From NCBI GenBank assembly GCA_934597255.1, contig CAKTQV010000003.1, positions 62,001-126,000 of the forward strand: a stretch of DNA of 64,000 nucleotides. Reading direction: 5' to 3'. Below are positions 33,985 to 41,900 of the stretch, one piece after another. The DNA comes from an uncultured Oscillospiraceae bacterium. GTDB lineage: Bacteria; Bacillota; Clostridia; Oscillospirales; Oscillospiraceae. Below the pieces are notes generated by a model. That model saw only the letters and a program-made list of their open reading frames with translations, did not search any database and had not been told where the DNA came from. A program made the translations under genes and the position numbers. The stretch's first letter is position 1, and each line of letters starts with the position of its first letter.

Positions 33985-34013
33985 TTGATTTCATATTTAT
34001 TATATGATATATT
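33985..34013 (+). promoter_or_regulatory. Promoter of secG
   Basis: -35 TTGATT, 17-nt spacer, -10 TATATT in an AT-rich patch, 37 nt ahead of the secG ATG. Confidence 0.75.
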
Positions 34014-34049
34014 TGCCTATGCGATAATTTGAAAAGGGTGAATGAAACG

Positions 34050-34277
34050 ATGCAAATTGCTTTGACCATACTCCAGCTTCTCTCCGGCCTCGCCGTGACC
34101 ATCGTCGTCCTGTTCCAGAGCGGCAAGCGCTCGGGCCTCTCCGGCGCCATCGCCGGCGGCGCGGACACCTTTATGACCAAGACCAAGGCCAAGACCTGGG
34201 ACGCCAAGCTCGCCAAAATGACCAAGTGGTTCGCCATCGCTTTCGTCATTCTGACGTTGGTCCTCAATCTCATCTGA
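34050..34277 (+). CDS. secG: Preprotein translocase subunit SecG
   Basis: A 75-residue membrane protein with two helices (about 2-20 and 53-73). Between them is the SecG cytosolic loop LFQSGKRSGLSGAIAGGADT. It belongs to the SecYEG channel. I start at ATG 34050, about 9 nt after AAGGGTG, rather than a TTG further up. Unlike many Firmicutes it is not followed by rnr and smpB. Confidence 0.94.
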   Translation: MQIALTILQLLSGLAVTIVVLFQSGKRSGLSGAIAGGADTFMTKTKAKTWDAKLAKMTKWFAIAFVILTLVLNLI

Positions 34278-34289
34278 TCTGACAGGCAC

Positions 34290-34322
34290 AGACAGGCCGT
34301 CCGTCCGGGCGGCCTGTTTTCT
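34290..34322 (+). terminator. Terminator of secG
   Basis: Stem ACAGGCCGTCC/GGGCGGCCTGT (one G-T pair) followed by TTTTCTTT. Confidence 0.75.
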
Positions 34323-34344
34323 TTGCCCAAAGCTGTAAAAGGCG

Positions 34345-34373
34345 TTGACAAGCCTCCGATCGTGTGGTAATAT
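34345..34373 (+). promoter_or_regulatory. Promoter of rplU-rpmA-obg
   Basis: -35 TTGACA, exactly 17-nt spacer, -10 TAATAT: near-consensus sigma-A. Confidence 0.9.
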
Positions 34374-34379
34374 ATCAAA

Positions 34380-34452
34380 GCCGCTTTGAAAGGGGTCATT
34401 ACAAGTCGGCCGTCGGCCGCCCCCGGGACAGCGAGCCCGAAAGGAAGGAATT
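34380..34452 (+). ncRNA. Probable ribosomal protein L21 leader
   Basis: About 80 nt between the strong promoter and rplU, with paired GC-rich segments (GTCGGCCGTCGGCCGCC and GGGACAGCGAGCCC). The position matches the L21 leader element known ahead of rplU in Firmicutes, an autoregulatory RNA. I could not verify the conserved core by alignment. Confidence 0.45.
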
Positions 34453-34460
34453 ATCTCACT

Positions 34461-34766
34461 ATGCATGCAATCATCGAGACCGGCGGTAAGCAGTACCGCG
34501 TGGCCGAGGGCGACGTGATCTTCGTCGAAAAGCTGGACGCCGAGGAAGGCGCCGAGGTCAAGTTCGACAAGGTTCTGGCTCTCATCGGCGACGAAGCGAG
34601 CTTCGGCGCTCCCTACATCGACGGCGCGGCCGTTACCGGCAAGGTCGTCAAGCAGGGCAAGGACAAAAAGATCCGTGTTTACAAAATGAAGCCCAAAAAG
34701 GGCTATCGCAACACCAAGGGCCATCGTCAGCCTTACACCAAGGTTGAGATCGGCGCCATCGGTTGA
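34461..34766 (+). CDS. rplU: 50S ribosomal protein L21
   Basis: A 101-residue protein of usual size. It begins MHAIIETGGKQYRVAEGD and ends with the RNA-binding KMKPKKGYRNTKGHRQPYT. L21 binds 23S rRNA with L20. ATG 34461 follows AAGGAAGG. It is separated from rpmA by only 27 nt. Confidence 0.97.
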   Translation: MHAIIETGGKQYRVAEGDVIFVEKLDAEEGAEVKFDKVLALIGDEASFGAPYIDGAAVTGKVVKQGKDKKIRVYKMKPKKGYRNTKGHRQPYTKVEIGAIG

Positions 34767-34793
34767 TTGCCGAAAGATTGGGAGGTGTAACAG

Positions 34794-35054
34794 ATGGCAC
34801 ATAAAAAAGGTATGGGCTCGACCAAGAACGGTCGCGACAGTAAATCCAAGCGTCTCGGCGCGAAGCGTGCGGACGGCCAGTACGTCCTCGCCGGCAACAT
34901 CCTCGTCCGGCAGCGCGGCACCAAGATCCACCCCGGCACCAACGTCGGCATCGGCGGCGACGACACCCTGTTCGCCAAGGTCAACGGCACCGTGAAATTC
35001 GAGCGCCGCGGCAAGGATCGCAAGCAGGTCAGCGTCTACGAGGTTCAGGAGTAA
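34794..35054 (+). CDS. rpmA: 50S ribosomal protein L27, without N-terminal extension
   Basis: An 86-residue protein opening MAHKKGMGSTKNGRDSKSKR. The N-terminus reaches the peptidyl transferase centre. Most Firmicutes L27 proteins carry an extra ~9-residue N-terminal leader cut by the Prp protease, whose gene lies between rplU and rpmA. Here the leader is absent and the 27-nt rplU-rpmA gap cannot hold prp. The start is fixed by GGAGGTG 8 nt upstream. Confidence 0.97.
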   Translation: MAHKKGMGSTKNGRDSKSKRLGAKRADGQYVLAGNILVRQRGTKIHPGTNVGIGGDDTLFAKVNGTVKFERRGKDRKQVSVYEVQE

Positions 35055-35060
35055 AACAAG

Positions 35061-35098
35061 CAAGCGGGGACGGATTCCATTCCGCCCCGCTTTTTATT
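35061..35098 (+). terminator. Terminator between rpmA and obg
   Basis: Stem AGCGGGGACGGA/TCCGCCCCGCT (with a small mismatch) and a TTTTTATTTT tail. It probably limits expression of obg relative to the ribosomal genes. Confidence 0.75.
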
Positions 35099-35161
35099 TT
35101 AGGCGGCGTCCAGCGCGGCGCTTCCTCTGTTGTTCCTATTTCACGCAAAGGCAGGTCAGAT

Positions 35162-36448
35162 ATGAGCACAAATTTTGTCGATAAGGTCACGATCCACGTC
35201 AAGGCCGGCGACGGCGGCGACGGCGCGATCGCCTTCCACCGCGAAAAATTCATGGCCGCCGGCGGCCCGGACGGCGGCGACGGCGGCAACGGCGGCGACG
35301 TGATCGCCGTGGCCGATCCGAACCAGTCCACGCTGCTGGACTTCCGCTTCAAGCGCAAGTTCGTCGCCGCCAACGGCGCGATGGGCCAGGGCAAGCGATG
35401 CAGCGGCAAATCCGGCGCGGATGTGATCCTGCGCGTGCCGAAGGGCACGCTCATCCGCGATAAGGAGACCGGCGCCATTATGCGCGATATGAGCCAGTCG
35501 GACGAGCCGTTCGTCATTGCCAGAGGCGGCCGCGGCGGCTGGGGAAACAAGCACTTCGCCACGCCCACGCGCCAGACGCCGCATTTTGCCAAGCCGGGCC
35601 TGCCCGGCGAGGAGCGCGACGTTGTGCTGGAGCTGAAAATGCTGGCGGACGTCGGCCTTGTCGGCTTTCCGAGCGTCGGCAAATCCACGCTTCTGTCCGT
35701 GGTCAGCCGCGCCAATCCCAAGATCGCGGCCTACCATTTCACCACGCTGTTCCCCAATCTGGGCGTCGTGTGGCTGGACGAGGGCGTCAGCTTCGTAATG
35801 GCGGATATCCCCGGCATCATCGAGGGCGCGAGCGAGGGCGCGGGGCTCGGCCATGATTTCCTCCGCCACGTCGACCGCTGCCGGCTGCTGATCCATGTGG
35901 TCGACGTGGCCGGGAGCGAGGGGCGCGACCCCATCGAGGACTTCGAGGCCATCAACGCAGAGCTTGCCGAATACGATCCCGCGCTGGCGTCCCGGCCGCA
36001 GATCGTCGCGGCGAACAAGGCCGATCTTCTCGGCGCCGACCGCGAGGCGGCTGACCGCTTCCGCGCCTACATCGAGGAAAAGGGCCTGCCCTACTTCGAG
36101 ATATCCGCCGCCGCGCATCAGGGCACGCGCGAGCTGGTGCAGGCCGCGGGAGCCATGCTGCGCACGCTCCCGCCGGTCCAGGTCTACGAGGCGGACTATG
36201 TGGCGCCGGAGGTCGTGCTCGGCACGGCGGACGATCTGGTCATCGAAAAGCACGACGGCGTATGGACGCTGCGCGGCGACTGGCTTGACCGGCTCGTTTC
36301 GCGCGTCAACTTCTCCGATTACGAAAGCCGGATGTATATGGACCGCAAGCTGCGCGAGGCGGGCGTCTACTCCCGCATGGAGCAGATGGGGCTGGACGAC
36401 GGCGACACGATCTCCATCGCGGAGATGCGGTTTGAATATTACAGCTGA
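35162..36448 (+). CDS. obg: GTPase Obg/CgtA
   Basis: A 428-residue large ribosome-associated GTPase. The glycine-rich Obg fold spans about 1-158 (KAGDGGDGAIAFHREKF...). The G domain spans about 159-330 with P-loop GFPSVGKSTLL, switch TTLFPNLG, DIPGIIEGA and ANKADLLG. A C-terminal OCT domain runs to 428. It acts in 50S maturation and, in spore formers, in stress and sporulation onset. The order rplU-rpmA-obg is the conserved one. Confidence 0.96.
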   Translation: MSTNFVDKVTIHVKAGDGGDGAIAFHREKFMAAGGPDGGDGGNGGDVIAVADPNQSTLLDFRFKRKFVAANGAMGQGKRCSGKSGADVILRVPKGTLIRDKETGAIMRDMSQSDEPFVIARGGRGGWGNKHFATPTRQTPHFAKPGLPGEERDVVLELKMLADVGLVGFPSVGKSTLLSVVSRANPKIAAYHFTTLFPNLGVVWLDEGVSFVMADIPGIIEGASEGAGLGHDFLRHVDRCRLLIHVVDVAGSEGRDPIEDFEAINAELAEYDPALASRPQIVAANKADLLGADREAADRFRAYIEEKGLPYFEISAAAHQGTRELVQAAGAMLRTLPPVQVYEADYVAPEVVLGTADDLVIEKHDGVWTLRGDWLDRLVSRVNFSDYESRMYMDRKLREAGVYSRMEQMGLDDGDTISIAEMRFEYYS

Positions 36449-36457
36449 AAACACCGA

Positions 36458-36498
36458 AAGCGGGCAGAGGAGCTTATCTCCCCTGCCCGCTTTTTTTC
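36458..36498 (+). terminator. Terminator after obg
   Basis: A 13-14-bp stem (AGCGGGCAGAGGAG pairs with CTCCCCTGCCCGCT) followed by TTTTTTT, between convergent genes. Confidence 0.9.
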
Positions 36499-37384
36499 AG
36501 CGCAGTGTTTTGGGATAGGCGCCGGCGGCGTGAAGCTTTTCCAGCGCCAGCATGGCCTTTTCCCGGTCGTCCCGGTAGGTCACGCCGAACCATTCCGCGT
36601 CCGTGCTCAGCACGCTCACGCGGAGCGTCCCGGCGTGGATCATGTCGTCCACCATGTTCGGCAGCACGCATTCCTTCTTCGTCTCGTCCGGCGCGAGCGA
36701 GCGCAAAAACGCGTTGAAATACTCGCGCATCGACGGGATGATCGACGGCATAAAGCCCCAGAAATTCATCGACACGAGCGCCTCCGGGTCAAGCTCGCGG
36801 CCCTTTTCGTCGCGGATCGACGAGCCGGAAATGGCGATCCCGTACGTCTCCTCCACGCGGCAAAGCTCGCCGCCCTGCGACTGGCACACGCCGCGCGTGA
36901 CCGTGCCGTAGCGGCTGACGGTGTTTTTCAGCCGGTAGCCGACCATGTTGGCCGCGCCCTGCTGCGGCAGCACTTTCAGCCCCTCGTATATCTTCTTGAA
37001 GGCGTCCTTGCCATAATAGTCGTCGGCGTTGACAACGGCGAAGGGACGGTCTATGTGCTCCGCCGCGGACAGCACCGCCTGCACCGTGCCATACGGCTTC
37101 GTCCGCCCGGCCGGCGGCACGAAGAAATACGGCAGATCGTCCATGCTCTGAATGGCGTAGCGCAGATCGGTCAGCTTGGCGATCCGGTCCCCGCAAAGCC
37201 GCTTGACGTCGTCCAGTATCTCATCCTTGACGACCAGGACAATGCGGTCGAAGCCCGCCTCCAGCGCGTCATACACGGCGTATTCCATAAGTATCTCGCC
37301 GGCGGGGCCAAGCCCTGCGATCTGTTTGATGCCGCCGTAACGGCTTCCAAGCCCGGCGGCCATAACCACAAGCGCAGCGTTCAT
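36497..37384 (-). CDS. Sugar-phosphate/NDP-sugar nucleotidyltransferase-like protein
   Basis: A 295-residue Rossmann-like nucleotidyltransferase. It opens MNAALVVMAAGLGSRYGGIKQ, the nucleotide-binding signature in the form GLGSRYGG, and has VVNADDYYGKDAFKKIYE as the metal/sugar region and SMNFWGFMPS. This subfamily lacks the trimer/LbH tail of GlmU and its substrate is unassigned; homologs are usually annotated only as nucleotidyltransferases. A -10 TATAAT (plus-strand ATTATA, 37441-37446) precedes it. The C-terminal stop lies inside the shared terminator. Confidence 0.85.
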   Translation of the reverse strand: MNAALVVMAAGLGSRYGGIKQIAGLGPAGEILMEYAVYDALEAGFDRIVLVVKDEILDDVKRLCGDRIAKLTDLRYAIQSMDDLPYFFVPPAGRTKPYGTVQAVLSAAEHIDRPFAVVNADDYYGKDAFKKIYEGLKVLPQQGAANMVGYRLKNTVSRYGTVTRGVCQSQGGELCRVEETYGIAISGSSIRDEKGRELDPEALVSMNFWGFMPSIIPSMREYFNAFLRSLAPDETKKECVLPNMVDDMIHAGTLRVSVLSTDAEWFGVTYRDDREKAMLALEKLHAAGAYPKTLR

Positions 37385-37587
37385 AGCTTCTCCTTAAAAA
37401 TCACATTTTTTCGTGTTGATTCCACACGTTATATATGTTTATTATAGCACACAGACGCAAGCGGCGCAAGAGCCAAAGCGGTCGAAGCCGCACGGACGGC
37501 AGACCGCCTTCCTCCCCGGGGCAAACGTGCGCGAAAAACTGACGGGAGCGGCGGCGGACGGGCCGCCCGGTTTCGGCGCTTTCAACA

Positions 37588-37616
37588 TTGTGTTTTGGCG
37601 AAAAAAGTGATACGAT
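37588..37616 (+). promoter_or_regulatory. Promoter of aminotransferase gene
   Basis: -35 TTGTGT, 17-nt spacer, -10 TACGAT, 33 nt ahead of ATG 37649. Confidence 0.65.
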
Positions 37617-37648
37617 GGAGCATAAAATACCGGAAGGAGAGTTCCGCC

Positions 37649-38869
37649 ATGAAAGCTATTGAAAGTTCCGATAAATTGAAGATCGTTCACAGCGATATCC
37701 GCGGCCCCGTTTTTGAAAAGGCGCAGGAGATGTCCCGCGCGGGGATCAGCGTTCTCAAGCTCAACACGGGCAATCCCGCCACCTTCGGCTTCACGATGCC
37801 CGCGAGCGTGAAAAACGCGCTGCTGGCCAACACGGACAAGGCCGTGGCCTACTGCGACGCCAAGGGCATGCCGGAGGCGCGCGAGGCGCTGTGCGCCTAT
37901 CACCGCTCGCGCGGGCTTCAGGATATCACGGCGGACGATATTTATATCGGCAACGGCGTAAGCGAGCTTGCGCCCATGCTCGTCAGCAGCATCCTGTCCG
38001 CGGGGGACGAGCTTCTCATGCCCGCGCCGAGCTACAGCCTGTGGTCGAACGCCTGCTATCTGGCGGGCGGCAAGCCCGTTTTCTATCTCTGCGACGAGAA
38101 GGCCGACTGGTATCCCGACCTGGCGGACATGGAGAAAAAAGTGACCGACCGCACGCGCGCCGTGCTGCTCATCAACCCCAACAACCCCACCGGCCAGGTG
38201 TACGACCCGGAGCTGGTGAAGCAGGTGACGGAATTTGCCCGGCGGCACGATCTGCTCGTCATCTCCGACGAGATCTACGACCGGCTCATCATCGACGACG
38301 TGCCCTTCCGCTCCACGGCGGCCATCGCGCCGGACGTGCCCGTGGTGACGCTCAACGGCCTGTCCAAGAGCCACATCATCTGCGGCTTCCGCTGCGGCTG
38401 GGCCGTCGTGAGCGGGCCGCGGGAGCTGACGGCGCATCTGCGAGAAAATCTCGGCAAGCTGTGCGCCATGCGTCTTTGCGGCAACGCACTGACGCAGCTG
38501 GTCATCCCCGCCGCGATGAACGACCCCGAGAGCACCCGCGCCATGCTGGTCCCCGGCGGCCGCATCTATGAGCAGCGGGAAGCCGCCTGCCGCGCGCTCG
38601 ATCAGCTCGCGGACGCAGGGCTTCTCACTTACCGCCGGCCGCACGCCGCCTTTTATGTGTTCCCGCGCCTGTCGGAAAAGCTGGGCATCCGCGACGACCG
38701 GCAGCTATGCTTCGATCTGCTGGCGGAAAAGCATATCCTCATGGTCGCCGGCAGCGGCTTTGACTGGCCCGAACCGAACCATTTCCGTCTGGTGCTTCTG
38801 CCCGAGCCGGAAACGCTGTACCGCGCCGTTCTGGACATCGGCGATTTCCTCCAGCATTATCACCAGTGA
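37649..38869 (+). CDS. Pyridoxal-phosphate class I/II aminotransferase (AlaA-like)
   Basis: A 406-residue fold-type I PLP enzyme. Cofactor features: GNGVSELAPML, LLINPNNPTGQVYD, ISDEIYDRL, and the Schiff-base lysine in NGLSKSHIICGFRCGW. The opening IRGPVFEKAQEMSRAG and overall pattern resemble the AlaA/alanine-preferring group, so alanine-pyruvate-glutamate transfer is likely, though substrate is not fixed by sequence. GGAAGGAGAG precedes ATG 37649. It is single and ends in a clear terminator. Confidence 0.92.
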   Translation: MKAIESSDKLKIVHSDIRGPVFEKAQEMSRAGISVLKLNTGNPATFGFTMPASVKNALLANTDKAVAYCDAKGMPEAREALCAYHRSRGLQDITADDIYIGNGVSELAPMLVSSILSAGDELLMPAPSYSLWSNACYLAGGKPVFYLCDEKADWYPDLADMEKKVTDRTRAVLLINPNNPTGQVYDPELVKQVTEFARRHDLLVISDEIYDRLIIDDVPFRSTAAIAPDVPVVTLNGLSKSHIICGFRCGWAVVSGPRELTAHLRENLGKLCAMRLCGNALTQLVIPAAMNDPESTRAMLVPGGRIYEQREAACRALDQLADAGLLTYRRPHAAFYVFPRLSEKLGIRDDRQLCFDLLAEKHILMVAGSGFDWPEPNHFRLVLLPEPETLYRAVLDIGDFLQHYHQ

Positions 38870-38881
38870 TCTCTTTTCCCG

Positions 38882-38919
38882 GACAGCGGGCGCGAAAGGC
38901 GCCCGCTGTTTTTTCATGC
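38882..38919 (+). terminator. Terminator of aminotransferase gene
   Basis: An 11-bp stem ACAGCGGGCGC/GCGCCCGCTGT with a 5-nt loop, then TTTTTT. Confidence 0.9.
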
Positions 38920-38925
38920 GCAGAC

Positions 38926-38961
38926 AGAAACGGCGGCTCCGAAGAGCCGCCGTTTCTTTGC
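38926..38961 (-). terminator. Terminator of the large surface-protein gene
   Basis: A 12-bp stem AAACGGCGGCTC/GAGCCGCCGTTT with a 4-nt loop and T-rich flank on the minus strand. Confidence 0.75.
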
Positions 38962-38985
38962 TTTTCTGAATTTAAACGCACCCGC

Positions 38986-41900
38986 TTATCGGACGCTTTT
39001 CCGTTTCCGGGGCAGCAGCACGCCGCCAAGCGCGAGACCGCTCGCCAGCAGCAGGGCGATCCACAGCGGCAGAACGCTGCGATCCCCGGTCGGAGGCGTA
39101 TGGCTGTCTGCGCCGCCCGTGGCGGGAACCGCCGCGGTCTCCTTGTACTGGCAGACCTCGCAAACGTGTTCCTTCTCTCCCGCCCGGCTCGACGTCGGCT
39201 TTTTGGTAACGGTCCACTCGCCAAACTTGTGCGAAGCTTTCGCAACGATCTCGCGGCCGCAGAGCGAATACTTCTGCTCGTGTCCGCTTTCGGTGATCGT
39301 CCATTCGGGCTTGCAGCCCTCGGCATGGTTATCCGGGTCCTTTTCGCCGTATTCGGCCTTGCAATCGTCGCAGACGGCCTTCGCCGTGCACGTCGCCGTG
39401 CCGCCGCGGCAGTCGTTCGTTTCCGTATGACTTTCGTCACGTTTGCAGGTACGGGTGTGGGTGCCGTTCCCGTTGGAGACCCATGCGTTCCAGTCGTGGC
39501 CCAGCACATCGCCGGCTTCAAAGGTCGCCTCGCCTGCCGCGCCCTTGGAGCTCAGGCCGCAGGCCGCGCAGGACTTGTAGTAGACCGCCTTTTCCGTGCA
39601 CGTCGCCGCGGATTTCAGATACTGTTCCTCCGCTTTTTCCGCCGTGAAGCGGTGCGCCGCCAGCTCGCCGTATTCGGCCTTGCAATCGTCGCAGACGGCC
39701 TTCGCCGTGCACGTCGCCGTACCGCCGTGGCAGTCATTCGTTTGCGTATGACTTTCGTCACGTTTGCAGGTACGGGTGTGGGTGCCGTTCCCGTTGGAGA
39801 CCCATGCGTTCCAGTCGTGGCCCAGCACATCGCCGGCTTCAAAGGTCGCCTCGCCTGCCGCGCCCTTGGAGCTCAGGCCGCAGGCCGCGCAGGACTTGTA
39901 GTAGACCGCCTTTTCCGTGCACGTCGCCGCGGATTTCAGATACTGTTCCTCCGCTTTTTCCGCCGTGAAGCGGTGCGCCGCCAGCTCGCCGTATTCGGCC
40001 TTGCAATCGTCGCAGACGGCCTTCGCCGTGCAGGTCGCCGTGCCGCCGTGGCAGTCCTTCGTTTCCGTATGACTTTCGTCGCGCTTGCAGGTACGGGTAT
40101 GTGTCTTGCCGTCGCTATTCTGCGTCCATGCGCCCCATTCATGGCCCAGAACGCTGCCGGATTCAAAGGTAGCCTCGCTGGCCGTACCCTTGGAGCTCAG
40201 GCCGCAAACCGTGCAGGACTTGTAGTAGACCGCTTTCTCCGTGCAGCTGGAGCCGGATTTCAGGTACTGCTCCTCTGCCGTTTCTGCCGTGAAGTCGTGG
40301 GGCAGCTTTTCGCCATACTCGGCATTGCAGGTACTACACTTTGCCTTGGCGGTGCAGGTGGCCGTGCCGCCGGAACAATTATCGGTTTCGGTGGCATTGC
40401 AGTTCTCACGCCGGCATGTCCGCGTGTGCGTACCGTTGCCATTGGACGTCCAACTCCACAGATGGCCCAGCGCCGTGCCCGGCTCCTCATACAGATGATT
40501 GTCATTGTATTCGATCTCACCGCACACACATCTCCAGTAGTAAACAGCATCGTGGGTGCAGTCCGCAGGCGTTTTCAGTGTTCCGGGATAACCGTTGGTC
40601 CAGGTATTGAATTCGTGCTGGTGCCACTGCGCTATAATGTGGATAGAACTCACCGTGTCGCTTCCTGCCAGATCGCCATAGGTCATGTCCTCAGTAACGG
40701 TGACATCACCGTATTTCCAGCCGGTGAATACCCAATCGCGATATGTGGGATTTTGGGGCAGATATTTAAACACCTTGTCTCCCCACACGACGATGCGGGC
40801 ACTTCCGCCGGAAACTCCCTCCAAGGTGTAACTGATGGTATAATTTTTCACAGTAAACTTTGCCTGAATGGTCAGATCCTCGGCGGGCATTGTGAAGGTC
40901 AGCACCGGATTGACCCGGCCGCCGCCCTCCGGCTTGTTGAGGAAAACCCACTCCAGAAACTGATTGCCCGTTGTCGGTGTTGCCGTCAGCGTGACCGTTT
41001 CGCCCGCCTTGGCCTTTGTGCTCATAGGTGTTACCGAGCCCCACTCCGGCATACCGATCTTAACTACCGTGACGGTGTACTCGTGCTCCGTCCAATGGGC
41101 GTAGAGAGTCTGCGTACCGAACACCGTCACGGTGGTGTCTTCCCTGATCTGCGTGCCGGCGTTCTTTTCCGTGTACCAGCCGGCGAAATCGTATCCCGCA
41201 TAGCTGGGAACCGGAAGCGTGCCGTAGGTATCGCCGGTCATCAGCGATCTGGTCTTGTCCGCATCGGCCAGCGTACCGCCGTTGGGGTCAAAGGTCACCG
41301 TAAGGGGCTTTGCGACCATGCCGGAGACGAGGTACAGCTTCTGGTCATCCTTATACTCCACATGGGCATTTACGTCGTCCGCGAAGAAACACCCCTCGTA
41401 ATTCGTGCTGTAAGCATTGGAAAACGCCACGGGATAGCTGGTGTTTGCGGTGGTAACGCCGATAGACGCGCCAGTGGACATGCCGATGTCGATGGTCAGC
41501 GTCTTGCCGGAGGGCAGATACACATTGTTGGCCTTGCCGGAAACCGTGTTGTTCTGCACGAGGGGCTTGTTTCCGACCTTCAGCTGGCCGCTGTTGCTGG
41601 GGTTGATATAAATGCCGCCGCCATTGCCGCCGGCTTTGTTGTTCTCGATCTTGCCGCCATAGAGTTGGCAGACCGAGCCGGAGCGGTAAATATACACGCC
41701 GCCGCCGTTGCCGGTGGCCGTATTGCCGGAGATCTCGCCGCCTTGCATGATCAGCCACGACGGCTCCTGATTCAGATAGACGGCGCCGCCGTCCCCGCTG
41801 GTGTTTCCGGTGATCTTGCCGTCATAGAGGTAGAACTGGCACTGCTTGTCAAGCACATGAACCGCGCCGCCTTCCTTCACGGCCGTATTGCCGGAGATCT

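Noticed and set aside
39350..40312. CRISPR array
   Set aside because: The repeats are 321 bp, in frame within a surface-protein gene, without spacers; no cas gene is present anywhere in the window.
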